64,000 nucleotides of DNA from Phymatolithon calcareum (taxonomy: Eukaryota; Rhodophyta; Florideophyceae; Hapalidiales). The number at the start of each line of letters is the position of its first letter. Positions within the stretch are counted from its first letter, which is position 1. The notes under the pieces are model-generated. The model worked only from the letters and a program-made list of their open reading frames with translations. It was not told the DNA's origin and searched no databases. A program made the translations under genes and the position numbers. Below, in pieces: positions 42,895-53,578 of this stretch. The stretch covers positions 2,232,001 to 2,296,000 of the forward strand of contig OZ345371.1 of the NCBI GenBank assembly GCA_977006965.1, given 5' to 3'.

Positions 42895-43592
42895 TTTTTT
42901 TTGAATTTTGAATTTATTAAACGCCCTCAGAAACACTCATAAGACTTTTTTTTTTCCTTTCAAGTTTATTTAAAAGCCCCACAGACTTCCGACGATATGG
43001 GCAAGGCTTCCTCTGGTGCTACCTACCTTTGTGTAGCTCACAAAACGTCCACTAGAATCGCAGACGGGAAAACTTAGGACTCAAAGTAGTCCTATCTCAG
43101 TCCTCTACGGGATTGTTGGTGCTTGGACTCGACCACTTTTTGCCTTGCATTCTGCGGATTAATACAGGCCTTCTTCGTTCTCCATGCGTTCTATGAGTGT
43201 CTTGCTAAATAGTAAGAGCTCATCTAGCGCCTTTTCTGTTTCCAGTCGTTTTTCTCCTTCGAGTTCGTACCCTGCTAGCGTGCGTTCAAGGGACTCCATA
43301 TGCTCTCTGGCTCTGGTGCCGAATTCTTCAGTCATACTTGTTGTTGACACCTGTGGGAATCTGCCACAGGCATACTGCAGTGCGAGTTGTCTGTGCTTCA
43401 CCTTGGGGAACTTGAGGATTGCTGGCAATTCTCTTGTTTTGTCGTATGGTATCTTTCTTTTCCGCTTCAACTCATAAGACTGTAAGGGAGATGCGTTTCA
43501 GATGCTACTACCCTTGGTAGCTCCGTTACTCTGTTAAAGGCCGCAAAAGCTCGTTGCTATCGTCGTAGCCCTAGCTGCAAAAACCCTCCTCC
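42895..43592 (-). mobile_element. LINE-F fragment in LINE-R, private to unit 3
   Basis: Bounded by a 16-bp TSD AGAACCATCTGATAGT at 42879-42894 and 43593-43608. Starts with a T run (A tail on the minus strand) and matches 8596-8768. It is split by the LINE-C insertion below. Confidence 0.9.
42947..43469 (-). mobile_element. LINE-C fragment nested in LINE-F
   Basis: Bounded by the 12-bp TSD ACTCATAAGACT at 42935-42946 and 43470-43481, with an A tail on the minus strand. It encodes a 103-residue C-terminal segment (43159-43470) with KIPYDK...ELPAILKF, HRQLALQYACGRFPQ and the end ERMENEEGLY. That segment is related to the LINE at 56633-57325 and, more distantly, to LINE-T at 53312-53560. Confidence 0.9.
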
Positions 43593-43923
43593 AGAACCAT
43601 CTGATAGTGCTGCGGCGGGAAAGTTGTAGCGTTAACGTTGCTTGGAAGGCCAGTACGGCGGCAAATGCCTCCGCGTCAAATGACGAGCCGACAGTCCCAA
43701 CGGCCAGCGCTTCTTCCATAACAGTTTCTTCGCCGCGCAAAATCAGAATCCCAGCTCCGCCGACCTGGAATGGGATTGTACGATACATGTCGAGTGTGTC
43801 ACCGTCTTCGTCGCACACGATAACGCGTTGTTTCGAAGCGGTCGGGGTCGTTGAGTATGCACGCTCGTCTCCGTCGTCGTAGGCCAAGAGGATGTCCGCT
43901 ATCTCGTTATCGCCTTGTTTCAT

Positions 43924-44399
43924 GCATTAAGCGCATGCTCTTCAATAAACGAAATAGTCTGTGGCATTACATCAATTTTAACTTGATTCTATCTCGAATG
44001 TGATTGTTCTTCTTCATCTGTATCACAATAGTAGGCAACATTCTCCTAACGCACTTATTAAAAGTCGATTTACTTATCACTAAAATACGGATGAGAGCAA
44101 TTTGGTGACCTAAATTAGCAAATAGAGAAGGATACTTATCAAGATCATCCCCTCAGGGGATCAGAGGTACGTTTTTTGACGACAGAACCGTGGAACACCA
44201 TCCATAAGAAACTCTTCACAGGAGAGAATCAAGCCAAGTTTCCTTGGCACACGAAAATCTCTCCCAAGCCGCTTGGGGCAAACGTTTGTAACTTTTAAAT
44301 GAAAATCTACTTTTCTTCTTCTTCTTGTCAAATCATCTTGATCCCGGAGCCACCCTGTGCTGCTTCATGGCAGCACTGCTCTCCGTGGTGAGACCTCTT
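43924..44399. other. Noncoding stretch of unit 3
   Basis: Copy of 7501-7999; nothing recognised. Confidence 0.4.
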
Positions 44400-44502
44400 A
44401 CTTGGGGTCCAGCACCGCACTTTTGCGTCTTGGGTTGGTTTACTTTGAAATTTGGTTGAGCTCTCTCTGATGAGATCAGGAACGCGGCTTATGAGGGCGA
44501 GA

Positions 44503-45069
44503 AGAAGAAGAAGTGGAGATTTTTATTATAGTGTTACCAACGCATCTGCAGACGCTTGGGGCAACACTTCTGATGAGCCACGAGGACTCAACTCAGAGCC
44601 CAGAGGCTCCATTTCGCATAAAAACGGCTATAGTCAGCAAAATTAGAAAACCTACTTCTGATCTCAACGGAGAGATCTCGAGGGGGAAAATCATTTCACT
44701 TCAATGGCCACGCAGAGCATCGTATCGTGTGAACGTGCGGAAAGGAAAATTTTATGACGTCCGAGGTCGTTTCCCGCGCCGAAGAAAGTTTACCGACGTC
44801 CCGGGTCCGCGTGCCGCGCCGATCTTCAGGACTTACTCTCGCTCGGCCTGCCCGCCGATCCGCGCGGGAGGGTTACTGACGTCCCCAGTCTTGCGTGCGC
44901 CGGAGCGCGATGGGCGAGTTTACCGACGTCCCGGGTCCGCGTGCCGTGCCGATCTTCAGGACTTACTCTCGCTCGGCCTGCCCGCCGATCCGCGCGGGGG
45001 GGTTACTGACGTCCCCAGTCTTGCGTGCGCCGGAGCGCGATGGGCGAGTTTACCGACGTCCCGGGTCCG
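44503..45069 (-). mobile_element. Non-autonomous retroelement with LINE-T-like 3' end and GC-rich tandem repeats
   Basis: Bounded by a 14-bp TSD TTATGAGGGCGAGA (44489-44502 and 45070-45083). The tail end starts with an AGA repeat and the first ~200 bp resemble the LINE-T 3' end at 53072 (shared GTTACCAACGCATCTGC and CTCGAGGGGGAAA). The other end is a 130-bp GC-rich repeat present just over twice. No protein of LINE type is encoded. This fits a SINE-like element that borrows a LINE 3' end, or an unusual LINE-T subfamily. Confidence 0.75.
44789..45069. repeat. 130-bp GC-rich tandem repeat, ~2.2 copies
   Basis: The block TTTACCGACGTCCCGGGTCC recurs at 44789, 44919 and 45049. The period is exactly 130 bp and the two full copies are almost identical. 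The array ends at the TSD, so the element was truncated inside a repeat. Confidence 0.9.
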
Positions 45070-45383
45070 TTATGAGGGCGAGAGCGATCGGTTGCACACC
45101 CTACAAAAAAGGGGGGCACTAACTGACTCTAGACTAATATTATGTTGAGTGTTAGTCCTTGTCTGTGAGTAATCCGTTGGTTCCTCTTGGAAGAGTCGTT
45201 CACCATACTGTGTTGACAGTGTCGGTGGATAGATCGCAAGGTGCCGATATCGAGCTCCTGGGTCATCGCTGATAATGTCGTTCAGTACACAATGGCATCA
45301 TTGCGCGTCTGCTCCGTGTCTATTTCAGTTCCCAGAGGGACCTTCTTGAGAATTTGATTTTTGCGTCCGCATTACGATTCTGG

Positions 45384-45545
45384 TTTTGTTTAAATGCTGG
45401 AAATGGCAGTTGATACCGTCCAAAGAAAATGTCCGAAATCAAAATGAAAACGTAAGCGAAGGATTGTAGCGCAACGAAAAGTCTCTCAGGTGCAATGATA
45501 ATTGACTAAGGGAGCTTCAATAAAACAGAAATCCATCCATCCATC
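45384..45545 (+). mobile_element. LINE-J 3'-end fragment, unit 3
   Basis: Copy of 8377-8534. Its right TSD and the following ~200 bp are deleted, so CATCC runs straight into TATGCCGCGGCC. Confidence 0.8.
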
Positions 45546-45810
45546 CTATGCCGCGGCCTCGTAACCAGTCCACTAAATAATGACTTGTAAAGAGGATTTT
45601 TTTGACTTCGTCTATGCCGCGATTTTGATGGAATATCAAGAAGGCCCCTCTCCCTGCCACATTGGGACTCCGGCCGGTAGCGACCACTTCTGGACATGAA
45701 TCAGATATTGTCACGGATTCTGACTTAAGATAATAGCACTTTCAAATACTTCATCTCGGTATCCATACGAAACACACTGGAAACACACAGCCTATCTTTT
45801 ATTGCTCCAA

Positions 45811-46259
45811 ATAGGTGCCAAAAATGCGACGCCTACAAGCAACAGTCAAAGTCTGGTCGTTGGAAGAAGAGGGCCGGACAGTTAAAATCCCAATCGGCGT
45901 ACCGAACGACCTTCCAGGAGTGCTATATATGAGGGACAGAACTGCGCGGTTGAGATGCCTGAGAGTCATTTTCAACAGAGTTCCCTTGTGGAGAAAATCC
46001 ATTCTGGCGAAGTACTTTGGGACTGGTGCTGTGGTGGAGCTTATCGTGTTGCAACGTATACTACGGTCTATGAAGATGGACCAAGAAACGGAATATGAAT
46101 GCAAAAGATTTACTCGGGCCCTCACAGGGAGAGAAATTCGTATTAAGGAGATATTAGAAGGATAGTAGAGAGATAAGTATGGAAAACAGCGAGAAGCGGC
46201 CCTGTTACTCAAATTGAGGCTTTGGGAGCTTTTAAAATAAATCAACATATATCCCCCCC
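45811..46259 (+). mobile_element. LINE-E C-terminal fragment, unit 3
   Basis: 116-residue open frame at 45815-46165 plus 3' UTR; copy of 27842-28285. Confidence 0.8.
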
Positions 46260-47088
46260 TAGAGCAATAGTTTTCATCATTTTCGCCCACTTCCTTTCGG
46301 GCTCGTTGAGTAGGCATACGCAAGCTGATCTTGGACTCGAGCTTCCAGGGTTGACTAAGACGATGTCTGCAAAGAGTTCCTCACATGGACTATGTCAGAA
46401 CCCTGCAAGGATGCATTTCGGTCGAGGGCTCAATCCTTCTGGGAGTATAGTACCGACACTCCTGGCGTGCGCTACTTGAATAACACAGAGAGCAGCACAC
46501 ATTGCTACATCACAATCCGAATTCTGAACTGACTTTCAATACGAGTACCAAAAAAATTCCTGCAGAATACTGCAGCAATTTTTTTCAACGCGCCTTCCTC
46601 TCCGAAACGATTGCTGCCCTTTGCGCACATAGCAATCTTTCGTATGTGACAAGAAATCGAAACGTTCTACAGTATGGTAGTACATGGATTCCGCCCTGTG
46701 TGGTGTGCCGCAACGCTCAAGGAAGCTGGGAGAGAAGAAAGAAGGAAATGAAAGAAGGCAGAGATATGTTTTGCTACCGTGAACGTCCTAAATGGTTTCC
46801 AACCCGGGAATCCCTTTGAAGGACGGCGAATGAAGATTGGCTGCATAGCGATATGGATGTTAAGCTGGACCATGGTCTGCATCTTGTGCAGCTTGGACAG
46901 TTGTTGTGACATCAAGTACCACTCGTATCTGTTAAGGTCTACTAGAGCCGTAAGGATGCGTAGTTGTTCCGTCAGCTTCGAGAAATCCCGCAGTAAAGAA
47001 AGAAAGAAACGTTCTACTGAACTTTATTCGTAATTTTTCTAGAGAAGGTTTAGAAATGAAACGTCAGTCTGCTTGCTTGTCCCGGGAA
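46260..47088. other. Noncoding stretch of unit 3
   Basis: Copy of 9677-10507. The small minus frame is shortened to 46667-46915 because its first ATG is lost. Confidence 0.35.
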
Positions 47089-47793
47089 TTAGAAGTGCCA
47101 CTGAAATCTCCATGTGAATTGTCCATCGTATTTGCATCTAGGATGGCACTTGACTCGAAGCAAGCGACAAAACCAGCAGTTTTGTGTTGCGGCAGGAGAG
47201 GCTGCTGCCACAATACAAGGTGCAGGAGAGGGACAAGGCGAGCGAGCGGGGATTGGGGACATGGAAGGGCACAATCCGTTCCCACTACAAGCTCTCTTGG
47301 GAATGGCTGTATTGCACGGAGGAGGGGAAGGACAAAAAGTGACGTGATCAGGCTCACTCTCCATCTCTGGAAGAAAGAGAAGCCCCCTTGATGTGATAGA
47401 CCTTTTCACAACAGCAACAAACACCAGTGCTTGCAGGGTCACACGCCGAGTGCGACGCGCCCGTCTGATTTGATGACGTGTTCTCCGACATTGGAAAAAG
47501 CAGCGACGATGCAAAAAGTAGAGATGCCAGTTTGAAGGTCGGTTGCGGCACGCTCGAGCCTCCAGAGCCCGTGAAAGGACTAGTTCGTAGCAGAAATCAC
47601 TGCATTTTCCGCCGCTATAGACGGAGCAGGCGTAGAAGTCCTTTTCTTTGTTGTAGCAAACGTTCTTGTCGCCGAGATTAATCGTTCGACGGGACACACA
47701 GCGTGTTGGAATGTCCGCCGTTTCCACTGAGTTTCCCAGAACGGGTTGCAGAATGCAAAAGATGGCAAGGAAAGAGATGATGCGAAAATGCAT
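47089..47793 (-). CDS. Secreted cysteine-rich protein, copy 3
   Basis: 234 residues, same length as copy 1. The signal peptide differs by one residue (IISFLAIF versus IIAFLAIF). Cysteines 1-8 are unchanged. The tail has several substitutions (for example FCRLLRVKCHPRCKYDG) but keeps every cysteine. That substitutions in the tail avoid cysteines suggests constraint, though by eye only. Confidence 0.6.
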   Translation of the reverse strand: MHFRIISFLAIFCILQPVLGNSVETADIPTRCVSRRTINLGDKNVCYNKEKDFYACSVYSGGKCSDFCYELVLSRALEARACRNRPSNWHLYFLHRRCFFQCRRTRHQIRRARRTRRVTLQALVFVAVVKRSITSRGLLFLPEMESEPDHVTFCPSPPPCNTAIPKRACSGNGLCPSMSPIPARSPCPSPAPCIVAAASPAATQNCWFCRLLRVKCHPRCKYDGQFTWRFQWHF

Positions 47794-47864
47794 TTTGGGC
47801 AGTGGTGCCGTTCTCCTGCTGCTGGCGAAATGTCACCCCAGAATGAGAAGATCTTCCCATTCTT

Positions 47865-47957
47865 AAAGGATTGGATTGGATTGGATTTCTGTTTAATTGA
47901 AGCTCCCTTTGTCAATTATCATCCATTCTCCGTTTTTCACGGGGCACTACAAATTAT
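47865..47957 (-). mobile_element. LINE-J-like 3' tail fragment, unit 3
   Basis: Copy of 11284-11375. Confidence 0.65.
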
Positions 47958-48566
47958 CAAGCAGCCCTAAAACTATTCATGAGTTTCATAGAAAAAGTAT
48001 CCTGAAACCGGAAAATGGGTTTGTCTCGGCTTTCGTTTAACTTGTTGCTGAACCTAAATCCAAATTTATGAACTCGCTGTGCAACCGTTTGCACAGCAAG
48101 GTCATGATCTGTGATCTAGACACGGCTTCTTCATGACGCAGCTGAGCTCCTGGACGCACAGGAATGATTTACATCGCTGTCGATTTTAAGTGCCGTGCAA
48201 TGCAGCTGATTAATTGAAAGGAACACGCTGCGTCCCAACTGAAGGAAATCTAATACTGTATGATACCCACTGCGCGCTTCATAAGCGCACAACGGTTGGG
48301 ACAGTACCGTACTGTAAACATAAAAGGCTGGAGAAATACAGTCAATCCTCGATAACTGGATGTCCATTGTGGAGGCCTCCGATATCCAGATATCGGGAAT
48401 ATTCTCAATGTGAGTTTTCATAATAGCTCTCGTTTCACACGTGTATTTATATTCGGTGGCTCAAAACGCACGCGAGGCGACTTGTCTTCTTCATCCTAAA
48501 CCGGTGGCATATTCGGCACTCACAGCTGTGCACCAGACACGGTACTGAACTTTTGGTCGTCATGGT

Positions 48567-48625
48567 TATGTCGACCATCTCCCTCAACTCGGTTAGTAAC
48601 AGAGTTGAGGGAGATGGTCGACATA
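48567..48625. repeat. Perfect 24-bp-stem hairpin, unit 3
   Basis: Arms 48567-48590 and 48602-48625, unchanged. The adjacent small hairpin is interrupted by the MITE at 48652. Confidence 0.9.
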
Positions 48626-48651
48626 TGCCAATGACCGGTGTTCGACACCGG

Positions 48652-49529
48652 GGGGTTGCGGGAAAATGCGTAATTAGTAGATTCCTTCTCATTCCAAAAA
48701 TAAGCGCAGCTATTTGTTTGTATCATATTGTAAGCCGGCTGTCATGCTGATGTGCAGTTGATGTCTAAACTACATACATCTTTCATACGTTCTTCATCAG
48801 GGCGACAAATAATTTTTTGGTCGCTGACTGGTCGAAAGATTTCAAATCTGACCGAGGCACGTAACATGAATTCAAACGCAGATTCTTTTCAGACAGATTC
48901 TGTCGCAAAAATGTTGCGCATGTTCTGAAAAACGGATTCGTTGATTGCGCAGCGCTCAACGACCCTAGGGAAGAACCGCGCTGTCCAAAGCGAGGTATGG
49001 GTATGAGCTACCGCTGAGCGCAAAAAGTTTCCGACAAGTGCAATTGAGCTCCCCGGTAGGCGCCCGGAAAGAAGGGCGGAATCGCCCAATTTCGACGTGT
49101 TTTGCAAAACACGAACCTAAAACACGTCCACATATGATGAGCTTTTTGCAATTTTTTTTGCATGTTCTAAATCTCCATAGCGGTATCTTTCAGAAAGTGC
49201 AGTGAAATATTGAATTCTTTAACTTTCTGTCCAGTTAGGAGCTGTTAAAGTCTACAGAATCTGCACGTTTTGTGGCATGTGTGAACATTTATTTCAAATG
49301 CGGATTCCGGAATCTCGTTACGAACGTGTTTTTGAATATCGCCCAATCACAGGGCGATTTTTGCACGCATCAGATTTCAGTCCGAAATCATACTGTGTAG
49401 ATGGTATGATATCTCAATTCTATTAGATTTCGGAAACTGCTGTTTCAACTTTGCCATACTGTACATTTGGGTCGAATTGAAACCTGAAATGTGACATTTT
49501 CCTAATTTTACGTCTTTTCCCGCAACCCC
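48652..49529. mobile_element. MITE-like element, copy 1, CGG target duplication
   Basis: 878 bp. TIR GGGGTTGCGGGAAAA at both ends, flanked by CGG (48649-48651 and 49530-49532). Units 1 and 2 carry the single uninterrupted CGG, which confirms the 3-bp TSD. No transposase frame. The interior is AT-rich and shared with 53848-54734 in reverse orientation. I cannot assign a superfamily: 3-bp TSDs occur in PIF/Harbinger, but CGG is not its usual target. Confidence 0.85.
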
Positions 49530-49532
49530 CGG

Positions 49533-51590
49533 TAGATACAGTACCACTACTTTACAGGAGTGCAGAATATGCACCGTGGCATGAATCAAAATTATTAGAA
49601 AATGTAATGCATGCACTGTGGCTCTAGCGTTGAGGATATTCTGATATCGAATATTCCAACATCCTTAAAATGTCAATAAATTTTGGCCGATACCGTATCC
49701 GTCACAGCCTCCTGTATTCTGAAAACCGAGGATATTCTAAATTCGGAGATCCAGTTATCAGAGATTGACTGTATCAACAAGTTCACGAGCCACTGGACTA
49801 AGTCTTTCTCTCGTCCCGATCCAAGAAACTAACGAAAATTCATCCTGGGATTATACCACATGTTGTTATTTGTGATCATTCTCTCAGCCACGTACGGGAT
49901 ACCTCGTCATAATAAGAGCGAGATATTCAAACAGCGTTCATTATCGCGCTACTTGCATCCACGTAATGCACTGATCTGGGTAACCTATGTCCAGATTAGG
50001 TTCAACACTGTCTCGATACAAGACAACAAAAGGAATGTCCAATTAGGATTGTTCTTCTAGGGGGTGACCTGTGTACTGTAATCCCGTCCTCGTCTTGCAG
50101 AACTTCAGGGGGCATCGTTGGAATAGTAATTAAAGGGTTGGATTGGAATTAAAATTGAAGCTCACTTTGTCAATTATCATTGCACCTGAGAGACTTTTCG
50201 TTGCGTTACAATCCTTCGCTGACGTTCTCATTTAAGTACTGTACAGTGGGTGTGGCTACTAGCATTAGTAATGATGGGATGTGCGGCTAATCGTGGGAAA
50301 TGGAATTTGTATCATAAAAGTAATATGGATTCTTAATTTGAGAGTTTTAGTACTTCAAAAACCTTTTATTTTCGGCCTTCTATTGAGAATTGTGCCAAAA
50401 CGTTTGACACCTCATTGCTGAAAATGGATCCAGCGCATTGTACGTGAATTATTCTACCGCCATGTTCGAAAATGGGCGGGAGCTGTGATCCTCTTCATCA
50501 CGACACCTCCTCCACTCTAGTGCAATTCCAATAGTACAATCTCCACATAACCAGAGGCGCAGAAAAACTAGATTCGTGCACAGCGCATCGCTCGATGTAC
50601 GTTTGTTAGGATGCACCAGTCGTTTCGTGTTTGTTACATAAAAAGTGTAAAATAATAGCACCTCAAACTTTTTGGATGTCAGAATGTGTGCAATGCTGTA
50701 GTAGCTATGCCTATCAAATATATTTTGCATTTGACGGAAAATGGATATTTTTTCTTTGAAATTACTGAAAAAATCCCATAATTACCCGCACATGCTATTG
50801 TTGTTTTCAGACATTTTCTTTGGACAGTATCAGCAGTATCAACCAGTAAGTACTGTAAAGGGAGCATCTTTGGATTCGGTTAGTCCTCTATTTCGTGTTG
50901 GCAGTACGGTACAGTAAATTGATTGATGCATTGGCAATCACTATTTTCAATGACACTGCAGACATTGTTCTTGATTTACGACAGATGGAAAACCAAATGG
51001 TGTTTTCTTGCACATGAAGAAGCACATGAAAAACAGGGCATTGGTTCACGTCACAAGAGCACGGCCCTTCTTAGGACACTATGATGCATTGCGGCTGTGG
51101 AAAGCAATTGACATAATTCAGAGCAAACAGCTACAGTACAGTAGCTTTTGCAAAACGGCATACGGATTTGCTGCTTGATTTACTACGACAGGAGGTGGAG
51201 CACTGTTGTGTAACAAATCTACATGTTGGAGTCTTCAATTGGACTAGAATTTCAATCTAGTCCATCTTCTGAAATCGAATTTTGGCCTTGCTCTGCCAAA
51301 GCAAAACTCAGTTTAGCTTCTCATTTTCAGATTGTGCAGTTTCTCGTGCACATACTTATTCCATTACCCTTTTCTGTGTGCTCGTATTTTTCTTCCTTCT
51401 TCACCAGATGGGCAGGAACGAAAAATCTAGCGGTTCTCAAACTACTGTAAAATATTAAACTCAGGCTCCGAAGGATGAACAATCTAGCTGTACTCCTCAA
51501 ATGTTTCCTGATGCCTCCACATGTCATCTCCGCTCTCCCGCACGGCAATGGTCACCGGTACTGTAGCCGCGGATACGTGTTTGAGTACAC
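49533..51590. other. Noncoding stretch of unit 3
   Basis: Copy of 12090-14140. Contains a LINE-J tail (~50125-50235) and a 12-bp extra segment near 50258-50270. No gene seen. Confidence 0.4.
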
Positions 51591-52754
51591 CTATAGCCCG
51601 CTCTTCCCGTATTTAGCGTTGAGGAAAATACCCGTTTCCCCATTAAGAGCTATGTTTCGGTTATTCTCAATCAGTGCGGTCATCAGCAGCTTAGCTAGTT
51701 CATGCTCGTCGTGCGCAACCGAGTGCAAATTGGCACGTTTCAATGCCACAGAAGTGAGAATCAGCACTCTCACAAACGCGAATTTGATCGCGAACGCCAC
51801 AAGCCAGAGCGGGCTTACTAATGTCCACGCCACATCTCGTTTACGGAGCACTTTATGCCGCTCAACTCTCGCTGCATACATCGCGTTGATAGCGTCCTTC
51901 ATCCCTGCGAACGGTGTGATGAATATCGCGTCGAGCCATTCCTGGCTTCGAACGTCCACACCGCGCACCAATCGCCCCTGTATTGGCTCCACATCCATTG
52001 CCGGCCATGCAGTGCCTTCCTCGAAAATGCAGGTCTCGTTCTTGTGCTCAGCTAACCCGCGACACGTCTCGAAATCCGGTTGAGTTGAGTTTGGAGGGAT
52101 TGTACACATCAGTGTGGCCTTTGGACAGACGTACTCGGCGATAACGTTGCCCTTGAATTCTCCATAGTTTACAGTTCGTCTCCGATTCTCGCACGGTTCG
52201 CCAGAGGTTAGATTTCGCCAAACTAATTGTGCACCAAACTCCACCACAGTGCCGGTCAGAAGCTTGCGATCGGTGACACAGGTGCTCCAGTTATCACCCC
52301 GTAGTTCTCCGTAGTAGATAACACTGCCTTCATTTGTGCTTGCGACGCCCTGGCATCCGGAGCGCAAGAGGACCGCCTTTTCGAAGGACTCCTTGTCGTA
52401 TCGTGAGATGTTTCCGTGTGCCAGAACTCTGTCCTCGGCGGTGAACAATACCACGCGATTTTCGCCCTCGATCGTCATATTCGTCATGAGAACAAGACCT
52501 AGTCCCAGAAAGCTTGCAGAGAGCAGCACGAATGCACGGAAGCGGTTGGTACTGCATAATCCTCTGCCGAGGATCCGAGGGCAAGCGATAAAGAGGCTGT
52601 GCGGCTCACCGTCGCGAAAGGTAGAGTCGTTGAGACGACCCATAACGTCACCGGTGAAGTAAAACAAGAAAGAGATGAGAGCGACATCGAAAATAATAAA
52701 ATTGAGGGCGTTGACCAAATAGGACGGCGCCATCACCTCGAGGGCCTTGAGCAT
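51591..52754 (-). CDS. Three-helix membrane glycoprotein, unit 3
   Basis: 387 residues, same helices and sequons as the unit 2 copy. Between NISRYDK and VASTNEG a 15-residue block is read in a shifted frame, because one base is lost near 52393 and one gained near 52350; the frame is restored and total length is unchanged. Many single substitutions relative to units 1 and 2 lie upstream of ~51.95 kb in gene direction. May be functional if the shifted block tolerates change. Confidence 0.55.
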   Translation of the reverse strand: MLKALEVMAPSYLVNALNFIIFDVALISFLFYFTGDVMGRLNDSTFRDGEPHSLFIACPRILGRGLCSTNRFRAFVLLSASFLGLGLVLMTNMTIEGENRVVLFTAEDRVLAHGNISRYDKESFEKAVLLRSGCQGVASTNEGSVIYYGELRGDNWSTCVTDRKLLTGTVVEFGAQLVWRNLTSGEPCENRRRTVNYGEFKGNVIAEYVCPKATLMCTIPPNSTQPDFETCRGLAEHKNETCIFEEGTAWPAMDVEPIQGRLVRGVDVRSQEWLDAIFITPFAGMKDAINAMYAARVERHKVLRKRDVAWTLVSPLWLVAFAIKFAFVRVLILTSVALKRANLHSVAHDEHELAKLLMTALIENNRNIALNGETGIFLNAKYGKSGL

Positions 52755-52826
52755 GATGTGGAGGAGAGTGATAATCGTTGTGAGCTAGTAGCGCACACTT
52801 TACTAGAAACGGCAAGAGCGCATATT

Positions 52827-53033
52827 TCACAGACAATGGCGTTCGACCGATGTGTTCATGGTCGCGCAAGGAATAAGGCGATTGAAGGGTGCATCGGGGG
52901 ATATAATGCCATCGGGACACACGAATATTCCCGTGCTTTCGTCCAACTCATGTTTTCTATCCACGAATGAAAAGTTAACTTCGACGGAACGTCCTATCCA
53001 AGTTGCTCTTTCAAGAGTTAGTTTCAAGAGCAC
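52827..53033 (-). CDS. Small conserved hypothetical frame, unit 3
   Basis: 68-residue counterpart of 15376-15639 with about ten substitutions. The upstream part is cut off by the LINE-T insertion. Confidence 0.3.
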   Translation of the reverse strand: MLLKLTLERATWIGRSVEVNFSFVDRKHELDESTGIFVCPDGIISPDAPFNRLIPCATMNTSVERHCL

Positions 53034-53071
53034 ATTTTATTGTGCGCATCAGTCTGCAGCAATCTGGTAGA

Positions 53072-53578
53072 AGAAGAAGAAAGGTAGATTTTTATTTAAA
53101 AGTTACCAACGCATCTGCTGACGCTCGGGGCAACTTTCCTAAGGCCAAGGGGTTTTGGCTGGATTCCGTCCTGAAGGGGTTTTCTTTTCTTGTTGGTGTG
53201 ACATGACTCAGTGGACTACAAAAACCCACCTCTGGTCTCCTTCGGGACCTCGAGGGGGAAAGTTACTCCCCTGTCCTGTGGCACGCTGTAATTTCAAGTT
53301 GCGGGTAGTCCTTACTTGTCCACAGCCTGAAACATGGTTAGGAGCTCGTCGAGTGCTCGCTTAGTCCAGGCGCTGTCTTCTTTGGAGAGTCTGTCCTTTG
53401 CAAGGCCATTTATCACGTCTTCGATGGCATCCTTTCCACATTGGCCGGTGAGTTCGATAAGGGTAGAGGTGCTCATTGGAGGGAACATTCCAAATGACCA
53501 CTTGATGGCAAGTGTTCTATGTCTCCTTGACTTGAAGAGAAGGTGCGGCAGTAACGACACTTTCGCGTGCGGTATAGG
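53072..53578 (-). mobile_element. LINE-T fragment with AAG/CTT-repeat tail
   Basis: Bounded by the 14-bp TSD AGCAATCTGGTAGA (53058-53071 and 53579-53592). Encodes an 82-residue C-terminal segment (53312-53560) with SRRHRTLAIKWSFGMFPP and KRALDELLTMF, related to LINE-C (43159-43470). It truncates the small hypothetical frame next to it. Confidence 0.9.

Larger units (their letters stand above)
42028..43923 (-). pseudogene. LINE-R 3' fragment, unit 3, interrupted by three LINE pieces
   Basis: RNase H start at 43593-43923 and 42514-42894, zinc knuckle and tail at 42028-42310. Inside it are a LINE-E piece (42311-42501) and a LINE-F piece (42895-43592) that itself contains a LINE-C piece (42947-43469). 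RNase H motifs (SSFDAEAFA, WIPSHCGVAKNEAADEL) are kept in the fragments. Confidence 0.85.
44400..45330 (-). repeat. Diverged solo LTR-like remnant, unit 3, split by an insertion
   Basis: Copy of 8000-8330, interrupted at 44503-45069. Confidence 0.6.

Noticed and set aside
43534-43923. 129-residue minus frame
   Set aside because: Fusion of LINE-R RNase H and LINE-F tail made by the insertion at 43592.
44513-45148. 211-residue Arg/Pro-rich frame
   Set aside because: Runs through a GC-rich tandem repeat and out of the inserted element across its TSD, so it cannot be an ancestral gene.
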